64,000 nucleotides of DNA. Origin: Zonotrichia leucophrys gambelii (taxonomy: Eukaryota > Chordata > Aves > Passeriformes > Passerellidae). Below are positions 26,593-39,248 of this stretch, piece by piece (the first letter of the stretch is position 1; each line of letters starts with the position of its first letter). Both the position numbers and the translations under genes were made by a program. The stretch is from positions 71,200,631 through 71,264,630 of the forward strand of contig NC_088172.1 in NCBI RefSeq assembly GCF_028769735.1, given 5' to 3'. The notes beneath the pieces were generated by a model. The model did no database searches and had not been told where the DNA came from. It saw only the letters and a program-made list of their open reading frames with translations.

Positions 26593-28305
26593 AGGGTTTT
26601 CTGACTAGAGGTTTATTTGTGGCTCAGAGAGGGAAAGGGAAAAGTTGAAAATTCTCCAGGCAGACCAGATACAGTCGAGTTTTTAATGCCATTGTTACAT
26701 AAACATTGGTTTTATTTTTAGCAATGTTTTCTAAGAGGCAATGGCCAGAAATAATAAATAATTCCGACATTTCGCATGAAGTAATTGGTCTGGTTTTCAG
26801 CTTCTGTGTTCACACTGTGGCTCAGATACTGCCCTTTTAGAAGTACTCCAATTAATTTTGAGCAAAAAGAGTGTTATAATTAATTTCCTACTTCTTCTGT
26901 GAAAGTAAGTAACTAGGTGAAAAGGGAGCACCTTGTCAATGTCTTATCTAAAGGAAAGGCTTTTGTAGGATCTTATCCTTATTAGATAAAAGAGAATCCA
27001 AGAGGACCATCTTTCTTGCATTCCAAGTGTGAGGAAACCTGGTGTAGCTAGTAAAACTACTTGGTTCAACCAGTCAGTGATAAGTGCTGCAATTAGACCA
27101 CTAGGGAAAGTAGTGTCTTACATTAAGTAAAGGTAGGAGCAATTAAAGACCAAGTTAAGAACATAATATTACTACTACAGGTGGAAACACAGTATTGGCA
27201 GGACGTTCAAAATATCTTCTTAAAAAACTACTTTTTATGTACTGAATAACTGAAAGACAGGAAGTCCTTTTTGTCATCCTAGTGAGAACTACCCCAGCAA
27301 CTCAAAGCATTCAGTAAATCATGCAAGCAAAGTAAGTCTGTTTAATATAAGATACTAACTTAATATTTGAAAATCAATGTGTTTGTAATGCAGTTATTTT
27401 TGCTTGAGTTCTCTTTGCATCTCTGAAGGAGACCAGTCTTACAGCCACGATGTCATTCAAGTGATGAACTGAGTAAAGTCTGAAGAATATGGTAACACTG
27501 AAAAACATAGATTTTCTTTGAGTGTAGACAAATGCAAAGTGTTTTTAACTTCAGGATATACATAGGAAAACACAAGCTATAAACATATACAACTCCATGG
27601 CTTTTCTCAGTAAAATGTACTTTAAAAGACATCTAAACAAAATTTTCTCTGTGTGTGTTTTCTTGTTTTGATGTTTTGCTTAAATTTTGGAGAGGTTAGA
27701 GAAAAACCAGTGTGCTCTAAGGAGGACTTGCCTCTGTAATGTGTAATTTTGCTTTTTGCTCTGCATGTGGTGTAGTTCCCATAAACTCTAGGAACAGAAT
27801 ATTAACTAGAGTTGATATTTAGCTTGGGGCATTTTGTTCATGTTTGTACTGGTTGGAGAGAAATCACATTTTGAAGAGACTTATCAAGACTCTAATCTCT
27901 CTGCAGAGAGCTGAGTGGCTGTGGCAGGCTTGACAATGCTATTCATTTTTGGAGCCTCACCACCAAAACAAGCACTCAGCACAAAAGGATGTATAGAGTC
28001 CAGGCTACTGTACTGTTCATGCTCTGTATCTATCCATTACTAAGAGAGTTCACACCACAGAAACACACATCCCTGGAATAATACCATTTTCTACTCTGTG
28101 CCTTGGAGATTAGTGTTCCCCAGTGTCAGGTAGTGTTTATTAAGGGTACAACACACATCTTCCTATTGATTAAAAAGAGTTGGTGAAAAAGTCTTGAAAC
28201 CAAAACAGTTTTAAACTGAGGAACAAGTTGCATTGTCTACCACAAACTATTTGAACAGAAGGCTTGAATAAATGTCTATTGGTGTGTGGCTTATATACAT
28301 CATTC

Positions 28306-28388
28306 TTTATCACATAGTTAAGCCCTTGCTGTTCAGGCAGTGAGTATATGTGTCCACTTTAACAGCAAGGGCTTAATGCTTTCATAAA
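28306..28388. other. Long imperfect hairpin, pre-miRNA-like
   Basis: The 16-base arm 28318-28333 (TTAAGCCCTTGCTGTT) is perfectly complementary to 28361-28376, with a 27-base loop. Outside it a symmetric 7x7 internal loop, with a few possible pairs, is followed by another 5-bp stem (28306-28310 with 28384-28388). The total length (83 bases) and shape fit a microRNA precursor on either strand. I do not recognise the arm as a known microRNA. It could equally be a chance palindrome or a relic of an inverted-repeat element. Confidence 0.45.
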
Positions 28389-28822
28389 TACTTTATGAAG
28401 TATATATGAGTAAAGTACAGTTTCATTCTACATTTATATCTTCATCTTCTTAGGTCTTTGATCCTAAGCACACAGCTGGAATGCTAAATAAAACATTATG
28501 TCCCTACAGTTTCTCAGCACTGAAAATATTTAACTATTATCAACAGGCAAAAAACACAACTTTCCCCTCTCCCCCCTAAATAAATATAGCAGAAAAACAA
28601 CATCAGAATTACCTTGCTGGAGGTGTGCAACTTTTTATTCCTTTTCTCCACACAGTATGAAAATGGGTTTTTTTCCAAGCTTTTCTGTATCCCAAACTCC
28701 AGCCAACATTATTCTAGAGAAGGAGAGGCAGGCAGCAGAGGGAGGCCTGGACACCTTTTTTCTTTCAGAGAGGAGCTAATCAAACATTCCCATCAAGCTC
28801 CGAGCTCTGTGAAAGGCACATT

Positions 28823-28899
28823 GCTCTCTCTCCCCCCTCCCTCCCTCTGCTCCTCTCTCCCTCTCTGTCTCTCTCTCTCTCTCTGTCTTTCCCTCCCTC
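28823..28899. repeat. Pyrimidine (CT)n/(CCCT)n microsatellite
   Basis: Almost pure C/T on the plus strand, with CTCTCTCT runs and CCCTCCCT units. Simple sequence. Confidence 0.85.
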
Positions 28900-30060
28900 A
28901 CACACAGACTGCAGAGCTCCTTACACTGATTTAGCAGCTGAATTAGGCGGTCCTATTTTAAATATACGTTCCCTCCCACATATTTTTGGTAGGGATTTCT
29001 ATGCTCCTTTTGCACTAGCCTGTCAGATTTGTCAAGTTTTTCTCTTTTGGGAAGTGAAGCTTTACTCAGCTGATGTTGTGGCTCATTTTTTTCAGTCTCC
29101 CCATGCAGTTCAGCACTGTGGTGAAATGACTAGAACTAGTAGATGAGAGTAAACCACACAGCCTTAAAGATTATAGCTGCCAGATTAGTTAGATGCAGAT
29201 CAGGTTTAAAGAGAAAAAATATCTTTTGAAGAGCCAGACTGTGATGCCTTTACTTATGTGAATAGCATCGTATTCCCCCAGCAGTTTCCCTGAAGACAGA
29301 GGATTAGTGACAGAATATCTCTGCAAGTCTGGGCACAGAGAAGTAGAAGTATGGCATGAGGGTTCTTTCTGATGAAGCTGGATGTGAGGATTTAATAAAA
29401 TGTTCTCAAAGGCTAATAAACTGGTACTTTTTAAGTGTGACCTGGCCAAATGAGATATACAAAAAGAGTAATTTCTTTAAGTATCTGTATGCAGATCTCC
29501 TAAAATTCTTGGGTAACTTTAAGAGGAAAAATGTATTAAGATAATCAAGATCATAGCATTTATGGGATTATCACAGAAAGTGCTGGTATCTTGTTCCAGG
29601 ATACTAGAATGTAAACTATAATTTGCAATTCCATTTAGGTATTTGGAAGCGTATAGAAAACATCCATGGCTGAACATACACTGTTTAATCTAAGATCATT
29701 GTGGATGAAAAAAAAAATCTAGTATAAATACAGGAGACTTACAAAAACACACATTAGAAAGACATGCAATTCCTGATTTAACAGTATCCTAAATGCCTTT
29801 AGTTCAAAGGGAAGGTGATTACCTGGTACTTGTAAATATCTACGCCACTACCTGCAGAAACTGTGTAACAGCTCAGCATATTAAAAAACAGTGCAATATC
29901 AGAAGTTTATCAACAAGCTCTAACTGTGTTACTAAGATATAATGATCCATAATTTGCTTTATTCTCTTAATACAGGAGCTCTGGCTTGCCATGGTGAGTC
30001 CATGCAAGGCAGGATGCACTGGACTGGCAAAAAGCCTCTTCAGACAGCCTCTTCAAAACC

Positions 30061-30127
30061 TTTTCAGGTTTTTTCAGTAGATCTTCTAGGTAGTTCTGCT
30101 AACAGATCTACTGAAAAAACCTGAAAA
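30061..30127. repeat. Perfect 24-bp inverted repeat (hairpin)
   Basis: The 24 bases at 30061-30084 are exactly complementary to 30104-30127, with a 19-base spacer. The arm core is TTTTCAGGTTTTTTCAGTAG. It is too long and exact to be expected by chance in a window of this size. A smaller hairpin (10 bp with one bulged base; 29997-30006 with 30015-30025) lies just before it. Neither arm resembles a known transposon end that I can name. Confidence 0.85.
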
Positions 30128-33100
30128 ACCTCCCCCCACTGTCCCAAGTCTTACTAATTCAAGTTAACAATTTCAGGATATCATCACCTTTTTTATAAGG
30201 CTTTGTGAGGTTTGATTATTCAGATAATGAGGGACAAAAGGACCAAGACCTTAGGACTACAGGTTTAGAGATGTATAGGTACAAGGGGATAAATATCTAA
30301 CTACTGGGGTTCTGTAGCTAAGTGGCTATGTGCCACTTCCCAGTGCTGTTGAAAGATTGAACTCTCCATGACAACTCCTTACCTGCAGATGCTGATAAAT
30401 AAAAATCTTTGGGCACAGACCTTCACTGGTCTTTAGCAACTTTCTATTCAAGCTGCTTGTTTTCAGAAATCCATGGGAATCTATGTAGATGTTCATTTGC
30501 CTGTATTGCTTTACAGTCTCAGGTCAGTGGGTTACCAAGGAATCTTGGTCTCAAACCAGAGCAAGTGAGAGGACTGAAGACTGAGCTTCTGGCAAACCAA
30601 ACCATGATTGGGTGGCAAAGGCACCTGCAGAGCATGCAACAGGACTGCATCAAACCAGCTGGACTGGTGTTGTTGAGTGATGGAACAGAGAAGCCAGACA
30701 CAGCAGATGAGTGGGATGATGGTACAGGCAAAAAGTCCTGCTGAGGTTCAGCTCCTGCTGCCCGTGTCAGCTCACTGAGGGTTGTAGCTGTTGGCATGTG
30801 GAACGCTGTCGACAAGGCGTCAAAGCAAGAGCAACAGGGCATGACCAAGGTCATGCTTTTTTGTTGGTGCTGCAGAGTGGCAGTTTTACAAAAGAAACAG
30901 CTGATAGATCCACTTTTCATTTTCCATGGATGAATTATCTTATTTGTGGGTAAATTATACCACGGGCAAAGAGCCAGCGTGGTCCTGGCAGGACTTTGCT
31001 CAAATGCAGCGGTGTGAGAACACAGCTTTGTTGCTTCCAGAAGAACAGCGATGATGCAGCCCTGTCCACTCTGCACCCACCTTGCTCTCCCAGCCTTGCT
31101 GGCTCCACTCCTGGCTCAGGATCAAGAATGCTGCCAGTTGGGTGGCACATTTCTGCACTGCTGCCTGAGAACTAACCTGGCATCCTGGAAATGAGCATCC
31201 CAGGAACTGTGAAACAGAAACACTGAGTAGGCAGAAAAAGAAAACTATCTGGTTTGTTGTTATTCAGGGTATTCAGCCTCTCATTATCGATTGTAATGGA
31301 GAACTGAGGAGTATCAAAACAAAAGATCGAGGAGGGCACTGACTGTCTCTTTTTATCACAACATTTCTGAGTGCCATCGCCTGCGCTCTTTTCTGACAGA
31401 GGCAATTTCCAGCCACCCAGGAGCTGACAACACTAAGAGCAGAAACAAGAGGTAAACCACGTTGAATGGCTCTGCTTTGGTACTGGGATTTGCCACAAGG
31501 AAAGATTTGTTTGTAAAAGAGATGGCTGTGCAGTCAGGAAGCCACTAATTTGAAGACAAAAGGTATTGAACATGATTGTCTAGGGGACGGACAAGTGCTC
31601 ACTATCTGTACGTGTTCATGTGTTCCACCATTGCTTCTAGTCTGAGGCCTCCACCTCAGTTAGTTTTCTGCCAACTCTTAGTAGTATTTCTGGTAGTAAT
31701 TTCAAAGTTTTACTGTGCTCTATTTTCATGTGCATGTTAGTTAAAGCAGGATTTATCATGATCCATTGAAACAAAGCCTGAAAGCAAAATAATGCAGACC
31801 TCTTATTTGTCCCTTGAAGCAGCCAGTGAATATGACCAGAGAGTCAAAGAGAGTTGAAAAGGTCCTTTAGTTTTTCAAGAAAATGTAGTGACCTGTTCAG
31901 ATATTACCTTCACTCTAGAAGATAGAAGAAAGAGAGATAAGATATATGTAGGCAATGTTAGCTCTGACAGAGGAGATAACTGGCCAAGACTCAGTAAGGA
32001 AGTTTGGTATTTTCAAATAGAGGTAGCAGCAACCTGGAAAACTAGACACTTGCTGATAGACCTTAGTCACAGACCTTTAAATAAATCTGCATTTTGAGAT
32101 CATCTGTCATGCAGAATTTTCAAGGCACACAGTGTTTATTACCCACTGCTTTGGGTAAGAACTAGGTGGTGGCAGCTGAAAATCTGACTTCACTGAAGGG
32201 AAGCTCACTGGACTTAATCTAATCCTCATTAAAATCTGATTTCAACAGTTTTTAACAAAGCATTTTTAAATAACATAACTAGTGGACTTACATATTTAAA
32301 CCAACACAAAAATGTAGGATTCCTCATGCTTCCCTCTTTCTGCATGCACTCATTCACAGGTAAATGAAATTGGGAAAACCTCCCCTATTTTGAAATGCAA
32401 TTAACTCACATGTTCTGGGTTTGATGCTCACCAGCTGGTATGGTCCCTGATCTGAGAAGAGGCTACTGTGAGGGAACCATCAGAAAAAGCTGTAGTTTTG
32501 CACTTCTTGTGCTTACATGTCTAAATTCAGTCCGAGTTCATTACTGATTTGGTCCATTATCTTTTGATCATAGCTGGCCTTTCTGTAGTGATTCACATGA
32601 ATAGGTCAAACTTTTGTGGAAAGAGGAAGAGAGAAAGGTTTTACTGTGTAGTAGGTTCACAGAGTAGGTCAAAATCTAAGTGAGAGCAGAGGATGGTGAT
32701 TTCAAAGGCCATAAATTGCTTCCAAGAGGTCTGTGCAAAGGGCTGACAGGCATATAGGTCCTGTGGAGCAGGTGTGTGCCCCAGTCCAACCCATTCTGTT
32801 CCTCTCCCCAGCACTCGGGAGGAATTTTGGCTCTGCTCCTGTAGGCATAGGCAAAGAAAATACTCTTCAGGTATGTTATAAAACAAGATATGCCCACACA
32901 ATTTTTAGAGAAATCCAACCTTTGTCTGGGAATTTTTTCACACTGGAAGGTAGAGAGTTTCTCACATACCAGATCTTTGTCCTACTTGTGAGACCCAAGG
33001 TGAACACTGCTCATCTGGCACAAGGCTGAGGCCGCTCACTAAAACCATGGAATCATTTGCTCTCCAGGTTATGAATAGGAAATATATGAGACTCAAGACT

Positions 33101-36100
33101 GAACTAACTGGCTTGTGATCATTACACAGAAAGTGCTGAATGTACCTGCTCAGCTGATCAGTGTGGGCTTAGTAAGGCAGTCCTGACTCTGCATACAAGG
33201 ACAGAAAACAGACAAATTAAATGATTTCTGCAGGACAATATGTAGCTGTGTCACATCTAATCCCATCCAGGTGTTTAAACGGAAAGGAAAAAGTTTTCTG
33301 CTCTCAAGCAATTACCCTCGAGCCTTTTCAACCAAATACTACCAGAGGAATCAGAGAGCAGAATCTTACAACACCCCAAGATGTCACGCACAGCCTGGCA
33401 GTGCTGGCTCTGTTCAAAGAGCATGGTTGCACATGTTAGAGTTAACTCCTAACAAGTGGAGTTCAAATTCTGCAGTTTTTCCACTCAAACTCCATTAAAC
33501 AAAATCTTAACTTATGCATTATTACACTTAAGGCAAATTCTTCTTAAAAACCATTTATCCCTGAAAAAAAAAAGTCAGAGAGAACAGAGTGGGAAGTTAT
33601 AAGTGTAATTGGGATGGCAAGGCAACTAGGGGGTTAACATTGTTTGGCTTTAGCTGCTTAAAGCACTTATATTGAAATGGGCCTGAGGTAAATAAAACAA
33701 CCAATGTCCTGTAAGGCTTATATAAAGTACATTGATGTGTTTGTCTAGTTTTTGAGAAAGGTAGGGAGGCAAAATTATGTGTGCTGTAGCCCTTGCCAGC
33801 ATCAGAAACATCTTTAAATAATTAGAGCAATTGGGTAGCCAGGGCTCTGTTTTCACTTTTTTATGAATGAGGAGACCTCATGGGCCAAATGAATGCATAA
33901 TGTTGGCATGCTTGGCTAAATGGATGTGTACCAAACTTACAGTGTGTAAATATGAAAACCACACTGTGTTTCTCAGAGAAAATGGCAAAGGCCATGTTTC
34001 CTGAGACTGTGGAAAAGCTGGGCTCTGTCAGTCAGTCCCAAGTCCTCCAGTCTTTGTGTGCCTCAGACTGAAAAAAGTGACCAAAGATGACAAATCAGCC
34101 CTTTTAGGTTTGCCAGGGCAATGGTCAAGAGAGATCTGATAAGCCCCTTACCCTGGGTCTTCTGCAGTGTATGGCAGAGCAATGGGTTCCTGGGAGCCTG
34201 CTATCCCTATCCCAACTGGGCAGGCTCACAGGCTTCAAGGATGAAGATTTGTTGTGGAGAATGGGAAAGGGACCCTTTTTCTGTGATTGATATGTGAAGA
34301 GCTTGAGTCTTTCCAGTTGAACAGTGACCATTTTAACTGTCATGGAATTTAATTGTTGGATTTTTTTAAAGGTCCAGGTGATCACTTTCAACCTTGCCAG
34401 CCTCTACAGTTATCAGAAGACATTAAAAAAAAAGGTGAACTTAGTCTTGGAAGGCATTTGAACAAACTCAGAAGTTACCACTTTCTGTTCAATATTTGTA
34501 CACTCTGAGAGCATATTAACATGTACTGTGTTTACTGTGGAGATGCAGACAATACCAGTTAGGACCAGCAAGTCTGGTGTATTTGCATATAGTTCTTGGA
34601 CTGTAGCAGAAAGAAGCAATGCTCAGATATTGCTTTCCTTTAATTATTTCAAGATGTATCTCTACAGGAAAAAAGAAAACAGGTGGAGGATGCACTTGCA
34701 CTTGAAGTGCAACACAGTGCAGCATATGGATTTTGTTCATCTGGAATCCAGTGTAGGTAGGGACTGAGTCTTCCCAGGTTAAGTGGGATATATTTCATTG
34801 CTTGACTATAAAACCTGATTCATCACCATAAGACTTCTTTTATGAGGAGTAAAATAATGTGTTCAGGAGAGTGTTCATTTTAATCAAAAGCCTCAGCACT
34901 GATGGATTCAGTGTTGATATTTACAGCTGAGGACCAGAGCCCTCAAAATACAAATGACTTTTTCAGCATACTTTCCCTGTCTGCCCTCTTCCAGTGCAAG
35001 CCACGTGCTATCACTGCCACTGTTAATTCTGTTTGCCAAGAATAGCAGGTCTCACTCTGGATCCCAGTGCCACTTACCTGGGCACTAAAACTCAATTATT
35101 CATTGCAAATCAAGACTGGAAAATGTAAACCCAGTAACAGTCTTCTGTCTGTTTTCCTGACTATTTTCCCCGATGCGTTTTCTGTTTATGCTCATCAGGT
35201 GTCAGAGTAAATAGGTGATGCCAGTAAAAGCCACTTCACAGCAGAGAGCTCATGGCTGCCTCCCAGCAACTGAATGCATCTCCTCTGTGGTGCCCTTATC
35301 CTTGTCTCCTCCAGCTTTGGCTCCTGGCACTGAAGACTGCTCAAAATGCAGGTTGTTTGTGAAGGCAACATTGCAGAAATTAGAGTGCCTCCCTGGCAAG
35401 CAGAAGTGTCCAAACATGCAGCAGGGCCAGAACTGCCAGGGTGTTTATTGGGTGGATTAATGTATTTTCTGTACTGGTATTTGCCAGAGTTCATGAAAAG
35501 CCCTTCTGCATGTGACTCTGTGCACAGGCTCACTGTGTAAGGCTTAACACTGTTCTCTCCCAGTGAAGTGGCCTTGTGCCTGTGTGGTAATGAGGGATCT
35601 AAGTATCTAAGTGGGAAGACACAGGTTCCCTTAACTCCTGGATGGTGTTGCACCCAAATGAATCTCTTTTTGTGTGGATCTAGGTCCCAGCAACAGCATC
35701 ACTGGAAGATGGGATGCATTTGGAGGTAGAATGTCCCATATTTCAGCATGGTTTAATAGAATTGGGAAGGAAAGGAGTGAGACTGTAGGGTCCTGGTGCT
35801 GGCAGAGGGGGGGAAATAGGAATGGAAAGCTGGGATCCTACTGGAGGGATGGGGCAGGAGGAAGGTGCTGGGGGTGCACTTGTTCTAGGTACAAGGAGGA
35901 TATAGAGTGATGCAAGGGCATCCCTGGGCACATAGATCCCAACAGACTGGCAAAAACTCCAGCACTTTTCCTTCTTGACATCCCTGTCCTGCCCCTGTCT
36001 TCCTTTCATTTCCAGCAGGATGAGAGAGAGTGTTTCCTGTGTTTCTTTAACTGGTCACCACCAAGCTGTTCATTGCTGTGAACAAAACTTGAAGCTCCAG

Positions 36101-37190
36101 ACTGCTCTCAGTCACTAAAACTATTCAAAAAGTGATCCTGCTGTGTGAGAACCAGCCTGACATTGGAAAGGCTTTTTTCTGCCCAGGGCAGCAGAACAGG
36201 CAGGGCTGCAGGCAAGAAACTCACCTCCCTTCCTCCCCCTCAGGATATTTGTGACCAAGGTTTATTGCTCTGTGTGTGCAAAGGGGTCAGGGTTGGGGAA
36301 TGTGCCCTTTTTGGCTGCTCATTTCCACCATTTTCCCCAGGCATCAATTTTCCAGCCCTACAGAGCAATACATTTCCAGCCATGGAGAGGGATGAGGTGT
36401 TCCCTGAGGGACAGAAGATGTAGACACATGTTTCTGCAGTGCAGTAGTTTATATCTATGCTTTTTATAAGCCAGCTACTTTTCATTATCAATTTCCACTC
36501 AAAAAGCAGAAGACAGGCAGTCTGCATAAACATGACTCAACACAGTAGCAATTTAATTAACTATAAACTCAGTAATGTAGAAACAGAGTAGCGAAGAGAG
36601 TGATCTTTCTCTTGAGTGCCACACAAATTTCTAATGAAATTTTAAATCCTTCTCTGAAACCAAGCCTTGAGAAGAAATGCTGCTCTTTTGTTACATGTAA
36701 AAGAAAGGGAAAAACTCTTCAAATCTTATTAGAAGAATAAATCTGTCTGAATAAGCTCTATTCTCCAGTCCTTACCTCCAGTGACACAACCATTTATCAT
36801 AAGGTGAGCTCTGTGTTTTGATCCCCAAATCAAGTAAATTACTTCTAATAAATTGCTTAGTCACAAGCACAGTTCAGCTGGAAACATCATTTGCATTCTT
36901 ATAATTGCCAGCATTAAATCTCCTAAAGAATTGTAAGAGGAAAGTCTCTACATTTTCTGCTTGCTAACTCCTCAGAGTTTTTTATACTGTGAAAAGTACT
37001 GTAAATGCTTTCCAAGTATTTCAATAATTGACATTTTCTACCTTAGGTTTTCAATGCTCTTTTCAAAGAAGGGCAAACAATGAAAGAAAGTGAAAAATAG
37101 TTTTGGGAGAGAGAAACTTAAATCCCATGTGTGTTCTTTAAAAGAATCAGAAGAAAAAAAAAGGCAAACAGCTTTTATAGAAAAGAAAGC

Positions 37191-37226
37191 TGAGAAGTGC
37201 AGAGCTTACAGAACCAAATCTGAGAA
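37191..37226. repeat. 36-bp block repeated at 39213-39248 (copy 1)
   Basis: The block containing GTGCAGAGCTTACAGAACCA is found again at 39213-39248 in direct orientation with about three mismatches. The two copies bracket the two CR1 insertions between them. Confidence 0.75.
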
Positions 37227-37333
37227 GGTATTTTCAGTACTTTCAGTACTACAAGTAAGACAGGGACAGACATTTTAGCAGGGCTTGTTGCAATAGGTCA
37301 GAGGGTAGAGGTTTTAAACTGAGGAAAGCTTGA

Positions 37334-37563
37334 TTGAAATTTAATAAAATGAATAAGTTTTTTTATAATGAGGGTGGTAAAACATCAGAACACGTTGCCC
37401 AGAGAGGTGGTGGATGCCCCATCCCTGGAAACATTCAAGGTAAGGCTGGATGGGGCTCTAAGCAACCTGATGGACCTAAAAATATCCCTTCTTATTGTAG
37501 GAGGGTTAGAGTAGATGACCCTTAAATGTCCCTTCTAACCCAAACTGTTCTATGATTCTATGA
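37334..37563 (+). mobile_element. CR1 LINE fragment, 3' end
   Basis: It carries the CR1 blocks GAGGTGGTGGATGCCCCATC and CCTGGAAACATTCAAGGTAA, then AGAGTAGATGACC and CCCTTCTAACCC, and ends in the tail TTCTATGATTCTATGA at about 37547-37563. This is a classic 5'-truncated CR1 3' end in plus orientation. The left edge (37334) is approximate because the first part is AT-rich and diverged. Confidence 0.85.
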
Positions 37564-37645
37564 TAATTGGCTATTTTTAATTCAGAAAAAAAAGAAAAAG
37601 AAAAAAGAAAAACATGAGGGATGCTCATGATCCCACAGACATTAA

Positions 37646-38830
37646 TAGAATCACAGAATCAGAGAAGATTCAGTATTGAAAGAGACCTTTAAGATCAGCA
37701 AGTCCAGCTGTCCACCTGACACTACCACTGTGATCCTTAAACTACCACCACCCAGACCTCTAGAACACCTCCAGGCATGGTGACTCTACCTCTTCCCTGG
37801 GCCACCTATTCCAATACCTTATCACCCTAAAAATGAAAATATTTGTTTCTAATATCAAACCTGGATGTCCACTGTATCAGTTTAGGGCCATTCCCTCTGG
37901 TCCTCTCACTGCAGGCATGGTAGAAGAAAATGGCCCCCAGCTCAATACAGTCTCCTTCCAGGTGGTTGTAGAGAGTGATGAGACTCCACCTGAGCCTTCT
38001 CAAGGCCAAACAAACCCAGCTCTCTCAGCTGTTCCTCATAAGACATGTTTTCTAGTCCCTTTACAAGCCTTCTTTCTCTTTGCAGGACATCTCCAGCACC
38101 TCAACATCCTTTATAAAGTGAAGGGCCCAGAACTGAACACAGTGCGGCCTCACCAACGCTGAGTACAGGGCAATGACCACTTTCCCAGTCCTGCTGGCCT
38201 CACTGCTCTTGAAACGTGCCAGGATGCCACTGGCCTTCTTGGCCACCTGGGCACATGCTGGCTCATGTCAACCAGCACCCCCAAGTTCCTTTCTACAGAG
38301 CAGTCCTGAAGCCATTCTTCCCCCAGGCTGCAGTGCCTTGGGGATTGTTGTGACCAAAGTGCAGACCCAGCACTTAACCTCACTGAACCTCACTGAACCT
38401 CCTGCTGTTGTGCTCAGCCCACTGATCAAGTCTGTCCACATCTCTGCAACGTCTTCCTACCCTCAAGCAGATCAACATTCCCAGCCACCTTAGAGTCATC
38501 TCGATATTTACTGAAGGTGCACCCAATCCCCATGCAGATGTTAAATGGGACTGGCCCCAAAATGAGCCTGGGAAGCACCACCAATGACTGGCTGCCAAGT
38601 GCATTTGACTCCATTGACCACAAATCTTTGGGCCTGGCCATCCAGACAGTATTTTAGCCATCAAAGAGTCCACCTGTCCAAGACATGAGCAGCCAGTTTT
38701 TCTAGGGGGATGCTGTGGGAGACAGTGTCAAACACTTTACTGAAGTCTGGAGAGACTGCATCCACAGCCCTCCCCTCATCCACCAGGCAGGTCACCTGGT
38801 ATTAGAAGGGCTATGACAAGGCCACCTTGT
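37646..38830 (-). mobile_element. CR1 LINE, long 5'-truncated copy with RT remnant
   Basis: The left end reads TAGAATCACAGAATCAGAGA, the reverse complement of a CR1 tail, so the element runs on the minus strand. Its 1.2 kb covers the 3' UTR and the C-terminal third of the CR1 ORF2 reverse transcriptase. On the minus strand, pieces such as [33 protein letters not shown] and KVAGNVDLLEG-type segments appear in several frames, which shows the reading frame is broken by indels. A local duplication of CCTCACTGAA occurs near 38378-38400. The right edge is where similarity fades, near the block for FSKVFDTVS. Confidence 0.85.
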
Positions 38831-39212
38831 CATTCAGGATGCTGAAGACACATGCTGTGAAAATGCATGTGCTGGGGACCAAGCAGCTCAGGACCAGGCA
38901 AGAGGGAAAGATTTCCTGCTGCTTCGTCCTCAGCCCTGCAACACCCTGATGTGTGCTGGGATCAGTGCTTGGGCTTTTGTTTGCAAAATCTAATGGTTGT
39001 TTTTGTTGCATCCCAGTAGGGGTTGTGAGCCCCAGGCAGAAGGCCAGGGAAAAGTAAGGTGAAGGCTGACTGAGGCCTCTGTTGTGTTAATTTTAGTGAG
39101 TTACAGCCACAGCCATACCTTGGTGTGTCCAGATCCTGGTTCAACTATTTTGTGTCTCCACTGACAGCTCACCAAAGCAGAGCATCCCAAAGCTGCTTTG
39201 AACTCTGCATGG

Positions 39213-39248
39213 TGAGGAGTGCAGAGCTTACAGAACCAAGTCTGAGAG
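39213..39248. repeat. 36-bp block repeated from 37191-37226 (copy 2)
   Basis: Direct repeat of the block at 37191-37226, sharing the 21-base core GTGCAGAGCTTACAGAACCA plus A, with about three mismatches overall. Confidence 0.75.

Larger units (their letters stand above)
26593..37333. other. Non-coding stretch with hairpins, no gene recognised
   Basis: About 10.7 kb without a supported gene. It holds the two hairpins and the pyrimidine microsatellite listed separately. The longest open frame (30519-31076, minus) has no family features. Confidence 0.4.

Noticed and set aside
30519..31076. 185-codon minus-strand open frame, the longest in the left half.
   Set aside because: Irregular composition with no domain, and the opposite strand is also open nearby (30409-30744). 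No splice or start context that stands out.
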